This document shows positions 26,430-39,974 of a stretch of DNA of 64,000 bases, piece by piece. The DNA comes from Lasioglossum baleicum (Eukaryota > Arthropoda > Insecta > Hymenoptera > Halictidae): the NCBI RefSeq assembly GCF_051020765.1, contig NW_027469221.1, forward strand, positions 62,001 through 126,000, in the 5' to 3' direction. How positions within the stretch are numbered: the stretch's first letter is position 1; every line of letters begins with the position of its first letter. The notes beneath the pieces are model-generated. The model was not told the DNA's origin and ran no database searches. It was given only the letters and a program-made list of their open reading frames with translations. A program made the translations under genes and the position numbers.

Positions 26430-29400
26430 GCGTTATGCGTTATGCGTTATGCGTTATGCGTTAAGCGTTATACGTTATGCGATATGCGTTATGCGTTATG
26501 CGTTATGCGTTGTGCGTCATGCGTTATCCGTTATGCGTTATGCGTTATGCGTTATGCGTTATGCGTTATGCGTTATGCGTTATGCGTTATGCGTTATGCG
26601 TTATGCGTTATGCGTTATGCGTTATGCGTTATGCGTTATGCGTTATGCGTTATGCGTTATGCGTTATGCGTTATGCGTTAAGCGTTATACGTTATGCGAT
26701 ATGCGTTATGCGTTATGCGTTATGCGTTATGCGTTATGCGTCATGCGTTATGTGTTATGCGTTATGCGTTATGCGTTATGCGTAATGCGTTATGCGTTAT
26801 GCGTTATGCGTTATGCGTTATGCGTTATGCGTTATGCGTTATGCGATATGCGTTATTCGTAATGCGTTATGCGTTATGCGTTATGCGTTATGCGTTATGC
26901 GTTATGCGTTATGCGTTATGCGTTATGCGTTATGCGTTATGCGTTATGCGTTATGCGTTATGCGTTATGCGTTATGCGTTATGCGTTATGCGTTATGCGT
27001 TAAGCGTTATATGTTATGCGATATGCGTTATGCGTTATGCGTTATGCGTTATGCGTTATGCGTTATGCGTTATGCGTTATGCGTTATGCGTTATGCGTCA
27101 TGCGTTATCCGTTATCCGTTATGCGTTATTCGTTATGCGTAATGCGTTATGCGTTATGCGTTATGCGTAATGCGTTATGCGTTATGCGTTATGCGTTATG
27201 CGTTATGCGTTATGCGTTATGCGATATGCGTTATTCGTTATGCGTTATGCGTTATGCGTTATGCGTTATGCGTTATGCGTTATGCGTTATGCGTTATGCG
27301 TTATGCGTTATGCGTTATGCGTTATGCGTTATGCGTTATGCGTTATGCGTTATGCGTTATGCGTTATGCGTTATGCGTCATGCGTTATGCGTTATGCGTT
27401 ATGCGTTATGCGTTATGCGTTATGCGTTATGCGTTATGCGTTAAGCGTTATACGTTATGCGATATGCGTTATGCGTTATGCGTTATGCGTTATGCGATAT
27501 GCGTTATTCGTAATGCGTTATGCGTTATGCGTTATGCGTTATGCGTTATGCGTTATGCGTTATGCGTTATGCGTTATGCGTTATGCGTTATGCGTTATGC
27601 GTTATGCGTTATGCGTTATGCGTTATGCGTTATGCGTTATGCGTTATGCGTTATGCGTTATGCGTTATGCGTTAAGCGTTATACGTTATGTGATATGCGT
27701 TATGCGTTATGCGTTATGCGTTATGCGTTATGCGTTATGCGTTATGCGTTATGCGTTATGCGTCATGCGTTATCCGTTATGCGTTATGCGTTATGCGTTA
27801 TGCGTAATGCGTTATGCGTTATGCGTTATGCGTAATGCGTTATGCGTTATGCGTTATGCGTTATGCGTTATGCGTTATGCGTCATGCGTTATGCGTTATG
27901 CGTTATGCGTTATGCGTTATGCGTTATGCGTTATGCGTTATGCGTTATGCGTTAAGCGTTATACGTTATGCGATATGCGTTATGCGTTATGCGTTATGCG
28001 TTATGCGATATGCGTTATTCGTAATGCGTTATGCGTTATGCGTTATGCGTTATGCGTTATGCGTTATGCGTTATGCGTTATGCGTAATGCGTTATGCGTT
28101 ATGCGTTATGCGTTATGCGTTATGCGTTAAGCGTTATATGTTATGCGATATGCGTTATGCGTTATGCGTTATGCGTTATGCGTTATGCGTTATGCGTTAT
28201 GCGTTATGCGTCATGCGTTATCCGTTATGCGTTATGCGTTATGCGTTATGCGTAATGCGTTATGCGTTATGCGTTATGCGTAATGCGTTATGCGTTATGC
28301 GTTATGCGTTATGCGTTATGCGTTATGCGTCATGCGTTATGCGTTATGCGTTATGCGTTATGCGTTATGCGTTATGCGTTATGCGTTATGCGTTAAGCGT
28401 TATACGTTATGCGATATGCGTTATGCGTTATGCGTTATGCGTTATGCGATATGCGTTATTCGTAATGCGTTATGCGTTATGCGTTATGCGTTATGCGTTA
28501 TGCGTTATGCGTTATGCGTTATGCGTAATGCGTTATGCGTTATGCGTTATGCGTTATGCGTTATGCGTTAAGCGTTATATGTTATGCGATATGCGTTATG
28601 CGTTATGCGTTATGCGTTATGCGTTATGCGTTATGCGTTATGCGTTATGCGTTATGCGTTATGCGTCATGCGTTATCCGTTATGCGTTATGCGTTATGCG
28701 TTATGCGTAATGCGTTATGCGTTATGCGTTATGCGTAATGCGTTATGCGTTATGCGTTATGCGTTATGCGTAATGCGTTATGCGTTATGCGTTATGCGTT
28801 ATGCGTTATGCGATATGCGTTATTCGTTATGCGTTATGCGTTATGCGTTATGCGTTATGCGTTATGCGTTATGCGTTATGCGTTATGCGTTATGCGTTAT
28901 GCGTTATGCGTTATGCGTTATGCGTTATGCGTTATGCGTTATGCGTTATGCGTTATGCGTTATGCGTTATGCGTTATGCGTTAAGCGTTATACGTTATGC
29001 GATATGCGTTATGCGTTATGCGTTATGCGTTATGCGTTATGCGTCATGCGTTATGTGTTATGCGTTATGCGTTATGCGTTATGCGTAATGCGTTATGCGT
29101 TATGCGTTATGCGTTATGCGTTATGCGTTATGTGATATGCGTTATGCGTTATGCGTTATGCGTTATGCGTTATGCGTTATGCGTTATGCGTTATGCGTCA
29201 TGCGTTATGCGTTATGCGTTATGCGTTATGCGTTATGCGTTATGCGTTATGCGTTAAGCGTTATACGTTATGCGATATGCGTTATGCGTTATGCGTTATG
29301 CGTTATGCGTTATGCGTTGTGCGTCATGCGTTATGCGTTATGCGTTATGCGTTATGCGTTATGCGTTATGCGTTATGCGTTATGCGATATGCGTTATTCG

Positions 29401-32400
29401 TTATGCGTTATGCGTTATGCGTTATGCGTTATGCGTTATGCGTTATGCGTTATGCGTTATGCGTTATGCGTTATGCGTTATGCGTTATGCGTTATGCGTT
29501 ATGCGTTATGCGTTATGCGTTATGCGTTATGCGTTATGCGTTATGCGTTATGCGTTATGCGTTATGCGTTATGCGTTATGCGTCATGCGTTATGCGTTAT
29601 GCGTTATGCGTTATGCGTTATGCGTTATGCGTTATGCGTTAAGCGTTATACGTTATGCGATATGCGTTATGCGTTATGCGTTATGCGTTATGCGTTGTGC
29701 GTCATGCGTTATCCGTTATGCGTTATGCGTTATGCGTTATGCGTTATGCGTTATGCGTTATGCGTTATGCGTTATGCGTTATGCGTTATGCGTTATGCGT
29801 TATGCGTTATGCGTTATGCGTCATGCGTTATGCGTTATGCGTTATGCGTTATGCGTTATGCGTTATGCGTTATGCGTTATGCGTTATGCGTTATGCGTTA
29901 TGCGTTATGCGTTAAGCGTTATACGTTATGCGTTATGCGTCATGCGTTATCCGTTATACGTTATGCGTTATGCGTTATGCGTAATGCGTTATGCGTTATG
30001 CGTTATGCGTTATGCGTTATGCGTTATGCGATATGCGTTATTCGTTATGCGTTATGCGTTATGCGTTATGCGTTATGCGTTATGCGTTATGCGTTATGCG
30101 TTATGCGTTATGCGTTACGCGTTATGCGTTATGCGTTATGCGTTATGCGTAATGCGTTATGCGTTATGCGTTATGCGTTATGCGTTATGCGTTATGCGTT
30201 ATGCGTTATGCGTTATGCGTTATGCGATATGCGTTATTCGTTATGCGTTATGCGTTATGCGTTATGCGTTATGCGTTATGCGTTATGCGTTATGCGTTAT
30301 GCGTTATGCGTTATGCGTTATGCGTTATGCGATATGCGTTATTCGTTATGCGTTATGCGTTATGCGTTATGCGTTATGCGTTATGCGTTATGCGTTATGC
30401 GTTATGCGTTATGCGTTATGCGTTATGCGTTATGCGTTATGCGTTATGCGTTATGCGTCATGCGTTATCCGTTATGCGTTATGCGTTATGCGTTACGCGT
30501 TATGCGTTATGCGTTATGCGTTATGCGTTATGCGTTATGCGTTATGCGTTATGCGTTATGCGTTATGCGTTATGCGTTATGCGTTATGCGTTATGCGTTA
30601 TGCGTTATGCGTTATGCGTTATGCGTTATGCGTTATGCGTTATGCGTTATGCGTTATGCGTTATGCGTTATGCGTTATGCGTTATGCGTTATGCGTTATG
30701 CGTTATGCGTTATGCGTTATGCGTTATGCGTTATGCGTTATGCGTTATGCGTTATGCGTTATGCGTTATGCGTTATGCGTTATGCGTTATGCGTTATGCG
30801 TTATGCGTTATGCGTTATGCGTTATGCGTTATGCGTTATGCGTTATGCGTTATGCGTTATGCGTTATGCGTTATGCGTTATGCGTTATGCGTTATGCGTT
30901 ATGCGTTATGCGTTATGCGTTATGCGTTAAGCGTTATATGTTATGCGATATGCGTTATGCGTTATGCGTTATGCGTTATGCGTTATGCGTTATGCGTTAT
31001 GCGTTATGCGTTATGCGTCATGCGTTATCCGTTATCCGTTATGCGTTATGCGTTATGCGTAATGCGTTATGCGTTATGCGTTATGCGTAATGCGTTATGC
31101 GTTATGCGTTATGCGTTATGCGTTATGCGTTATGCGTTATGCGATATGCGTTATTCGTTATGCGTTATGCGTTATGCGTTATGCGTTATGCGTTATGCGT
31201 TATGCGTTATGCGTTATGCGTTATGCGTTATGCGTTATGCGTTATGCGTTATGCGTTATGCGTTATGCGTTATGCGTTATGCGTTATGCGTCATGCGTTA
31301 TGCGTTATGCGTTATGCGTTATGCGTTATGCGATATGCGTTATTCGTAATGCGTTATGCGTTATGCGTTATGCGTTATGCGTTATGCGTTATGCGTTATG
31401 CGTTATGCGTTATGCGTTATGCGTTATGCGTTATGCGTTATGCGTTATGCGTTATGCGTTATGCGTTATGCGTTATGCGTTATGCGTTATGCGTTATGCG
31501 TTATGCGTTATGCGTTATGCGTTATGCGTTATGCGTTATGCGTTAAGCGTTATACGTTATGTGATATGCGTTATGCGTTATGCGTTATGCGTTATGCGTT
31601 ATGCGTTATGCGTCATGCGTTATCCGTTATGCGTTATGCGTTATGCGTTATGCGTAATGCGTTATGCGTTATGCGTTATGCGTAATGCGTTATGCGTTAT
31701 GCGTTATGCGTTATGCGTTATGCGTTATGCGTCATGCGTTATGCGTTATGCGTTATGCGTTATGCGTTATGCGTTATGCGTTATGCGTTATGCGTTAAGC
31801 GTTATACGTTATGCGATATGCGTTATGCGTTATGCGTTATGCGTTATGCGATATGCGTTATTCGTAATGCGTTATGCGTTATGCGTTATGCGTTATGCGT
31901 TATGCGTTATGCGTTATGCGTTATGCGTAATGCGTTATGCGTTATGCGTTATGCGTTATGCGTTATGCGTTAAGCGTTATATGTTATGCGATATGCGTTA
32001 TGCGTTATGCGTTATGCGTTATGCGTTATGCGTTATGCGTTATGCGTTATGCGTTATGCGTTATGCGTCATGCGTTATCCGTTATGCGTTATGCGTTATG
32101 CGTTATGCGTAATGCGTTATGCGTTATGCGTTATGCGTTAAGCGTTATACGTTATGCGATATGCGTTATGCGTTATGCGTTATGCGTTATGCGATATGCG
32201 TTATTCGTAATGCGTTATGCGTTATGCGTTATGCGTTATGCGTTATGCGTTATGCGTTATGCGTTATGCGTTATGCGTTATGCGTTATGCGTTATGCGTT
32301 ATGCGTTATGCGTTATGCGTTATGCGTTATGCGTTATGCGTTATGCGTTATGCGTTATGCGTTATGCGTTATGCGTTATGCGTTATGCGTTATGCGTTAT

Positions 32401-34150
32401 GCGTTATGCGTTAAGCGTTATACGTTATGTGATATGCGTTATGCGTTATGCGTTATGCGTTATGCGTTATGCGTTATGCGTTATGCGTTATGCGTTATGC
32501 GTCATGCGTTATCCGTTATGCGTTATGCGTTATGCGTTATGCGTAATGCGTTATGCGTTATGCGTTATGCGTAATGCGTTATGCGTTATGCGTTATGCGT
32601 TATGCGTTATGCGTTATGCGTTATGCGTTATGCGTTATGCGTTATGCGTTATGCGTTATGCGATATGCGTTATTCGTTATGCGTTATGCGTTATGCGTTA
32701 TGCGTTATGCGTTATGCGTTATGCGTTATGCGTTATGCGTTATGCGTTATGCGTTATGCGTTATGCGTTATGCGTTATGCGTTATGCGTTATGCGTTATG
32801 CGTTATGCGTTATGCGTTATGCGTTATGCGTTATGCGTTATGCGTTATGCGTCATGCGTTATGCGTTATGCGTTATGCGTTATGCGTTATGCGTTATGCG
32901 TTAAGCGTTATACGTTATGCGATATGCGTTATGCGTTATGCGTTATGCGTTATGCGTTGTGCGTCATGCGTTATCCGTTATGCGTTATGCGTTATGCGTT
33001 ATGCGTTATGCGTTATGCGTTATGCGTTATGCGTTATGCGTTATGCGTTATGCGTTATGCGTTATGCGTTATGCGTTATGCGTTATGCGTCATGCGTTAT
33101 GCGTTATGCGTTATGCGTTATGCGTTATGCGTTATGCGTTATGCGTTATGCGTTATGCGTTATGCGTTATGCGTTATGCGTTAAGCGTTATACGTTATGC
33201 GTTATGCGTCATGCGTTATCCGTTATACGTTATGCGTTATGCGTTATGCGTAATGCGTTATGCGTTATGCGTTATGCGTTATGCGTTATGCGTTATGCGA
33301 TATGCGTTATTCGTTATGCGTTATGCGTTATGCGTTATGCGTTATGCGTTATGCGTTATGCGTTATGCGTTATGCGTTATGCGTTACGCGTTATGCGTTA
33401 TGCGTTATGCGTTATGCGTAATGCGTTATGCGTTATGCGTTATGCGTTATGCGTTATGCGTTATGCGTTATGCGTTATGCGTTATGCGTTATGCGTTATG
33501 CGATATGCGTTATTCGTTATGCGTTATGCGTTATGCGTTATGCGTTATGCGTTATGCGTTATGCGTTATGCGTTATGCGTTATGCGTTATGCGTTATGCG
33601 TTATGCGTTATGCGATATGCGTTATTCGTTATGCGTTATGCGTTATGCGTTATGCGTTATGCGTTATGCGTTATGCGTTATGCGTTATGCGTTATGCGTT
33701 ATGCGTTATGCGTTATGCGTTATGCGTTATGCGTTATGCGTTATGCGTCATGCGTTATGCGTTATGCGTTATGCGTTACGCGTTACGCGTTATGCGTTAT
33801 GCGTTATGCGTTATGCGTTATGCGTTATGCGTTATGCGTTATGCGTTATGCGTTATGCGTTATGCGTTATGCGTTATGCGTTATGCGTTATGCGTTATGC
33901 GTTATGCGTTATGCGTTATGCGTTATGCGTTATGCGTTATGCGTTATGCGTTATGCGTTATGCGTTATGCGTTATGCGTTATGCGTTATGCGTTATGCGT
34001 TATGCGTTATGCGTTATGCGTTATGCGTTATGCGTTATGCGTTATGCGTTATGCGTTATGCGTTATGCGTTATGCGTTATGCGTTATGCGTTATGCGTTA
34101 TGCGTTATGCGTTATGCGTTATGCGTTATGCGTTATGCGTTATGCGTTAT

Positions 34151-34241
34151 GCGTTAAGCATTATGACTTTTTCATTGAGCGTTATGCGTTATGACTTTTC
34201 CATTGAGCGTTATGCGTTATGCGTAATGCGTTATGCATTAT
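34151..34241 (+). repeat. A element 9 (no lead)
   Basis: Counterpart of A6 in copy 2, with GACTTTT at 34165 and 34193. The GCGTTAC pair (33773, 33780) and the 52 plain units before it are the same as at A6. Confidence 0.9.
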
Positions 34242-34570
34242 GCGTTATGCGTTATGCGTTATGCGTTATGCGTTAAGCGTTATACGTTATGCGATATGCG
34301 TTATGCGTTATGCGTTATGCGTTGTGCGTCATGCGTTATCCGTTATGCGTTATGCGTTATGCGTTATGCGTAATGCGTTATGCGTTATGCGTTATGCGTT
34401 ATGCGATATGCGTTATGCGTTATGCGTTATGCGTTATGCGTTATGCGTTATGCGTTATGCGTTATGCGTTATGCGTTATGCGTTATGCGTTATGCGTTAT
34501 GCGTTATGCGTTATGCGTTATGCGTTATGCGTTATGCGTTATGCGTTATGCGTTATGCGTTATGCGTTAT

Positions 34571-34626
34571 GCGATATGCGTCATGCGTTAAGCGTTATGC
34601 GTTATGCATTGTGCGTTATCCGTTAT
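34571..34626 (+). repeat. C module 4
   Basis: Counterpart of C3 in copy 2; the offset of 11,375 bp is one unit more than the offset of the A elements just before it. Confidence 0.85.
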
Positions 34627-35935
34627 GCGTTATGCGTTATGCGTTATGCGTTATGCGTTATGCGTCATGCGATATGCGTTATTCGTAATGCGTTATGCGT
34701 TATGCGTTATGCGTTATGCGTTATGCGTTATGCGTTATGCGTTATGCGTTATGCGTTATGCGTTATGCGTTATGCGTTATGCGTTATGCGTTATGCGTTA
34801 TGCGTTATGCGTTAAGCGTTATATGTTATGCGATATGCGTTATGCGTTATGCGTTATGCGTTATGCGTTATGCGTTATGCGTTATGCGTTATGCGTTATG
34901 CGTTATGCGTCATGCGTTATCCGTTATGCGTTATGCGTTATGCGTTATGCGTAATGCGTTATGCGTTATGCGTTATGCGTAATGCGTTATGCGTTATGCG
35001 TTATGCGTTATGCGTAATGCGTTATGCGTTATGCGTTATGCGTTATGCGTTATGCGTTATGCGATATGCGTTATTCGTTATGCGTTATGCGTTATGCGTT
35101 ATGCGTTATGCGTTATGCGTTATGCGTTATGCGTTATGCGTTATGCGTTATGCGTTATGCGTTATGCGTTATGCGTTATGCGTTATGCGTTATGCGTTAT
35201 GCGTTATGCGTTATGCGTTATGCGTTATGCGTTATGCGTTATGCGTTATGCGTTATGCGTTATGCGTTATGCGTTATGCGTTATGCGTTATGCGTTATGC
35301 GTTATGCGTTATGCGTTATGCGTTATGCGTTATGCGTTATGCGTTATGCGTTATGCGTTATGCGTTATGCGTTAAGCGTTATACGTTATGCGATATGCGT
35401 TATGCGTTATGCGTTATGCGTTATGCGTTATGCGTCATGCGTTATGGGTTATGCGTTATGCGTTATGCGTTATGCGTTATGCGTTATGCGTTATGCGTTA
35501 TGCGTTATGCGTTATGCGTTATGCGTTATGCGTTATGCGTTATGCGTTATGCGTTATGCGTTATGCGTTATGCGTTATGCGTTATGCGTTATGCGTTATG
35601 CGTTATGCGTTATGCGTTATGCGTTATGCGTTATGCGTTATGCGTTATGCGTTATGCGTTATGCGTTATGCGTTATGCGTTATGCGTTATGCGTTATGCG
35701 TTATGCGTTATGCGTTATGCGTTATGCGTTATGCGTTATGCGTTATGCGTTATGCGTTATGCGTTATGCGTTATGCGTTATGCGTTATGCGTTATGCGTT
35801 ATGCGTTATGCGTTATGCGTTATGCGTTATGCGTTATGCGTTATGCGTTATGCGTTATGCGTTATGCGTTATGCGTTATGCGTTATGCGTTATGCGTTAT
35901 GCGTTATGCGTTATGCGTTATGCGTTATGCGTTAT

Positions 35936-36117
35936 GCTTTATGCGATGTGCGTTATGCGTTATGCGTTATGCGTTATGCGTTATGCTTTATGCGATGTGC
36001 GTTATGCGTTATGCGTTATGCGTTATGCGTTAAGCATTATGACTTTTTCATTGAGCGTTATGCGTTATGACTTTTCCATTGAGCGTTATGCGTTATGCGT
36101 AATGCGTTATGCATTAT
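35936..36117 (+). repeat. A element 10 (double lead)
   Basis: Leads are at 35936 and 35985, GACTTTT at 36041 and 36069. It matches A7 upstream (69 plain units here, 67 there). Downstream it continues into the block that normally follows A6 and A9, so the higher-order repeat changes partner within about 30 bp of its end. Confidence 0.9.
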
Positions 36118-36467
36118 GCGTTATGCGTTATGCGTTATGCGTTATGCGTTAAGCGTTATACGTTATGCGATATGCGTTATGCGTTATGCGTTATGCGTTG
36201 TGCGTCATGCGTTATCCGTTATGCGTTATGCGTTATGCGTTATGCGTAATGCGTTATGCGTTATGCGTTATGCGTTATGCGATATGCGTTATGCGTTATG
36301 CGTTATGCGTTATGCGTTATGCGTTATGCGTTATGCGTTATGCGTTATGCGTTATGCGTTATGCGTTATGCGTTATGCGTTATGCGTTATGCGTTATGCG
36401 TTATGCGTTATGCGTTATGCGTTATGCGTTATGCGTTATGCGTTATGCGTTATGCGTTATGCGTTAT

Positions 36468-36523
36468 GCGATATGCGTCATGCGTTAAGCGTTATGCGTT
36501 ATGCATTGTGCGTTATCCGTTAT
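36468..36523 (+). repeat. C module 5
   Basis: GCATTGT form, 427 bp after the first GACTTTT of A10 and just outside the end of copy 2 of the 11.4-kb repeat. Confidence 0.85.
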
Positions 36524-37216
36524 GCGTTATGCGTTATGCGTTATGCGTTATGCGTTATGCGTTATGCGTCATGCGATATGCGTTATTCGTAATGCGTTAT
36601 GCGTTATGCGTTATGCGTTATGCGTTATGCGTTATGCGTTATGCGTTATGCGTTATGCGTTATGCGTTATGCGTTATGCGTTATGCGTTATGCGTTATGC
36701 GTTATGCGTTATGCGTTATGCGTTATGCGTTATGCGTTATGCGTTAAGCGTTATATGTTATGCGATATGCGTTATGCGTTATGCGTTATGCGTTATGCGT
36801 TATGCGTTATGCGTTATGCGTTATGCGTTATGCGTTATGCGTTATGCGTCATGCGTTATCCGTTATGCGTTATGCGTTATGCGTTATGCGTAATGCGTTA
36901 TGCGTTAAGCGTTATACGTTATGCGATATGCGTTATGCGTTATGCGTTATGCGTTATGCGTTATGCGTCATGCGTTATGGGTTATGCGTTATGCGTTATG
37001 CGTTATGCGTAATGCGTTATGCGTTATGCGTTATGCGTTATGCGTTATGCGTTATGCGTTATGCGTTATGCGTTATGCGTTATGCGATATGCGTTATTCG
37101 TAATGCGTTATGCGTTATGCGTTATGCGTTATGCGTTATGCGTTATGCGTTATGCGTTATGCGTTATGCGTTATGCGTTATGCGTTATGCGTTATGCGTT
37201 ATGCGTTATGCGTTAT

Positions 37217-37272
37217 GCGATATGCGTCATGCGTTAAGCGTTATGCGTTATGCATTGTGCGTTATCCGTTAT
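37217..37272 (+). repeat. C module 6
   Basis: GCATTGT form, 749 bp (107 units) after C5. Here no A element precedes it; a GGGTTAT block (36979) and a short run of about 15 plain units do. Confidence 0.85.
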
Positions 37273-38532
37273 GCGTTATGCGTTATGCGTTATGCGTTAT
37301 GCGTTATGCGTCATGCGATATGCGTTATTCGTAATGCGTTATGCGTTATGCGTTATGCGTTATGCGTTATGCGTTATGCGTTATGCGTTATGCGTTATGC
37401 GTTATGCGTTATGCGTTATGCGTTATGCGTTATGCGTTATGCGTTATGCGTTATGCGTTATGCGTTAAGCGTTATATGTTATGCGATATGCGTTATGCGT
37501 TATGCGTTATGCGTTATGCGTTATGCGTTATGCGTTATGCGTTATGCGTTATGTGTTATGCGTCATGCGTTATCCGTTATGCGTTATGCGTTATGCGTTA
37601 TGCGTAATGCGTTATGCGTTATGCGTTATGCGTAATGCGTTATGCGTTATGCGTTATGCGTTATGCGTAATGCGTTATGCGTTATGCGTTATGCGTTATG
37701 CGTTATGCGTTATGCGATATGCGTTATTCGTTATGCGTTATGCGTTATGCGTTATGCGTTATGCGTTATGCGTTATGCGTTATGCGTTATGCGTTATGCG
37801 TTATGCGTTATGCGTTATGCGTTATGCGTTATGCGTTATGCGTTATGCGTTATGCGTTATGCGTTATGCGTTATGCGTTATGCGTTATGCGTTATGCGTT
37901 ATGCGTTATGCGTTATGCGTTATGCGTTATGCGTTATGCGTTATGCGTTATGCGTTATGCGTTATGCGTTATGCGTTATGCGTTAAGCGTTATACGTTAT
38001 GCGATATGCGTTATGCGTTATGCGTTATGCGTTATGCGTTATGCGTCATGCGTTATGGGTTATGCGTTATGCGTTATGCGTTATGCGTTATGCGTTATGC
38101 GTTATGCGTTATGCGTTATGCGTTATGCGTTATGCGTTATGCGTTATGCGTTATGCGTTATGCGTTATGCGTTATGCGTTATGCGTTATGCGTTATGCGT
38201 TATGCGTTATGCGTTATGCGTTATGCGTTATGCGTTATGCGTTATGCGTTATGCGTTATGCGTTATGCGTTATGCGTTATGCGTTATGCGTTATGCGTTA
38301 TGCGTTATGCGTTATGCGTTATGCGTTATGCGTTATGCGTTATGCGTTATGCGTTATGCGTTATGCGTTATGCGTTATGCGTTATGCGTTATGCGTTATG
38401 CGTTATGCGTTATGCGTTATGCGTTATGCGTTATGCGTTATGCGTTATGCGTTATGCGTTATGCGTTATGCGTTATGCGTTATGCGTTATGCGTTATGCG
38501 TTATGCGTTATGCGTTATGCGTTATGCGTTAT

Positions 38533-38623
38533 GCTTTATGCGATGTGCGTTATGCGTTATGCGTTATGCGTTATGCGTTATGCTTTATGCGATGTGCGTT
38601 ATGCGTTATGCGTTATGCGTTAT
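38533..38623 (+). repeat. Broken A element: double lead without core
   Basis: GCTTTAT with GCGATGT occurs at 38533 and 38582, followed by four plain units, as in A4, A5, A7 and A10. At 38624, exactly where GCGTTAA should start the core, the unit is GCGATAT and ordinary array follows (GCGATAT at 38645, TCGTAAT at 38659). The A core was replaced by recombination at a unit boundary. Confidence 0.82.
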
Positions 38624-39974
38624 GCGATATGCGTTATGCGTTATGCGATATGCGTTATTCGTAATGCGTTATGCGTTATGCGTTATGCGTTATGCGTTAT
38701 GCGTTATGCGTTATGCGTTATGCGTTATGCGTTATGCGTTATGCGTTATGCGTTATGCGTTATGCGTTATGCGTTATGCGTTATGCGTTATGCGTTATGC
38801 GTTATGCGTTATGCGTTATGCGTTATGCGTTATGCGTTATGCGTTATGCGTAATGCGTAATGCGTTATGCGTTATGCGTTATGCGTAATGCGTTATGCGT
38901 TATGCGTTATGCGTTATGCGTTATGCGTTATGCGTTATGCGTTATGCGTTATGCGATATGCGTTATTCGTTATGCGTTATGCGTTATGCGTTATGCGTTA
39001 TGCGTTATGCGTTATGCGTTATGCGTTATGCGTTATGCGTTATGCGTTATGCGTAATGCGTTATGCGTTATGCGTTATGCGTTATGCGTTATGCGTTATG
39101 CGTTAAGCGTTATATGTTATGCGATATGCGTTATGCGTTATGCGTTATGCGTTATGCGTTATGCGTTATGCGTTATGCGTTATGCGTTATGCGTTATGCG
39201 TTATGCGTTATGCGTTATGCGTTATGCGTTATGCGTTATGCGTTATGCGTTATGCGTTATGCGTTAAGCGTTATACGTTATGCGATATGCGTTATGCGTT
39301 ATGCGTTATGCGTTATGCGTTATGCGTCATGCGTTATGTGTTATGCGTTATGCGTTATGCGTTATGCGTAATGCGTTATGCGTTATGCGTTATGCGTTAT
39401 GCGTTATGCGTTATGCGTTATGCGTTATGCGATATGCGTTATTCGTAATGCGTTATGCGTTATGCGTTATGCGTTATGCGTTATGCGTTATGCGTTATGC
39501 GTTATGCGTTATGCGTTATGCGTTATGCGTTATGCGTTATGCGTTATGCGTTATGCGTTATGCGTTATGCGTTAAGCGTTATATGTTATGCGATATGCGT
39601 TATGCGTTATGCGTTATGCGTTATGCGTTATGCGTCATGCGTTATCCGTTATCCGTTATGCGTTATGCGTTATGCGTAATGCGTTATGCGTTATGCGTTA
39701 TGCGTAATGCGTTATGCGTTATGCGTTATGCGTTATGCGTTATGCGTTATGCGTTATGCGATATGCGTTATTCGTTATGCGTTATGCGTTATGCGTTATG
39801 CGTTATGCGTTATGCGTTATGCGTTATGCGTTATGCGTTATGCGTTATGCGTTATGCGTTATGCGTTATGCGTTATGCGTTATGCGTTATGCGTTATGCG
39901 TTATGCGTTATGCGTTATGCGTTATGCGTTATGCGTCATGCGTTATGCGTTATGCGTTATGCGTTATGCGTTAT

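Larger units (their letters stand above)
24764..36145 (+). repeat. 11.4-kb higher-order repeat, copy 2
   Basis: This copy spans about 11,382 bp (1,626 units) and contains A8, A9, A10 and one C module. The start is a clear junction: after A7 the tail has six plain units and then GCGTTAA, where the other A tails I measured have four or five and continue into a different block. Compared with copy 1 it carries about 43 extra units near 25.56-25.8 kb, and it lacks about 42 units plus the two GCTTTAT leads just before A8. It also has a private TCGTTAT at 27130. After 36.15 kb the sequence follows a different order. Confidence 0.83.
36146..38623 (+). repeat. Local duplication of the 34.6-36.0 kb segment
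   Basis: The C module at 37217 and everything after it follow the order seen from the C module at 34571. The offset falls from 2,653 to 2,597 bp in whole units. The block ends where an A element should start but does not. Inside it, 36468-36.9 kb and 37217-37.6 kb are a second, smaller tandem repeat, offset 749 bp (107 units). Confidence 0.75.
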
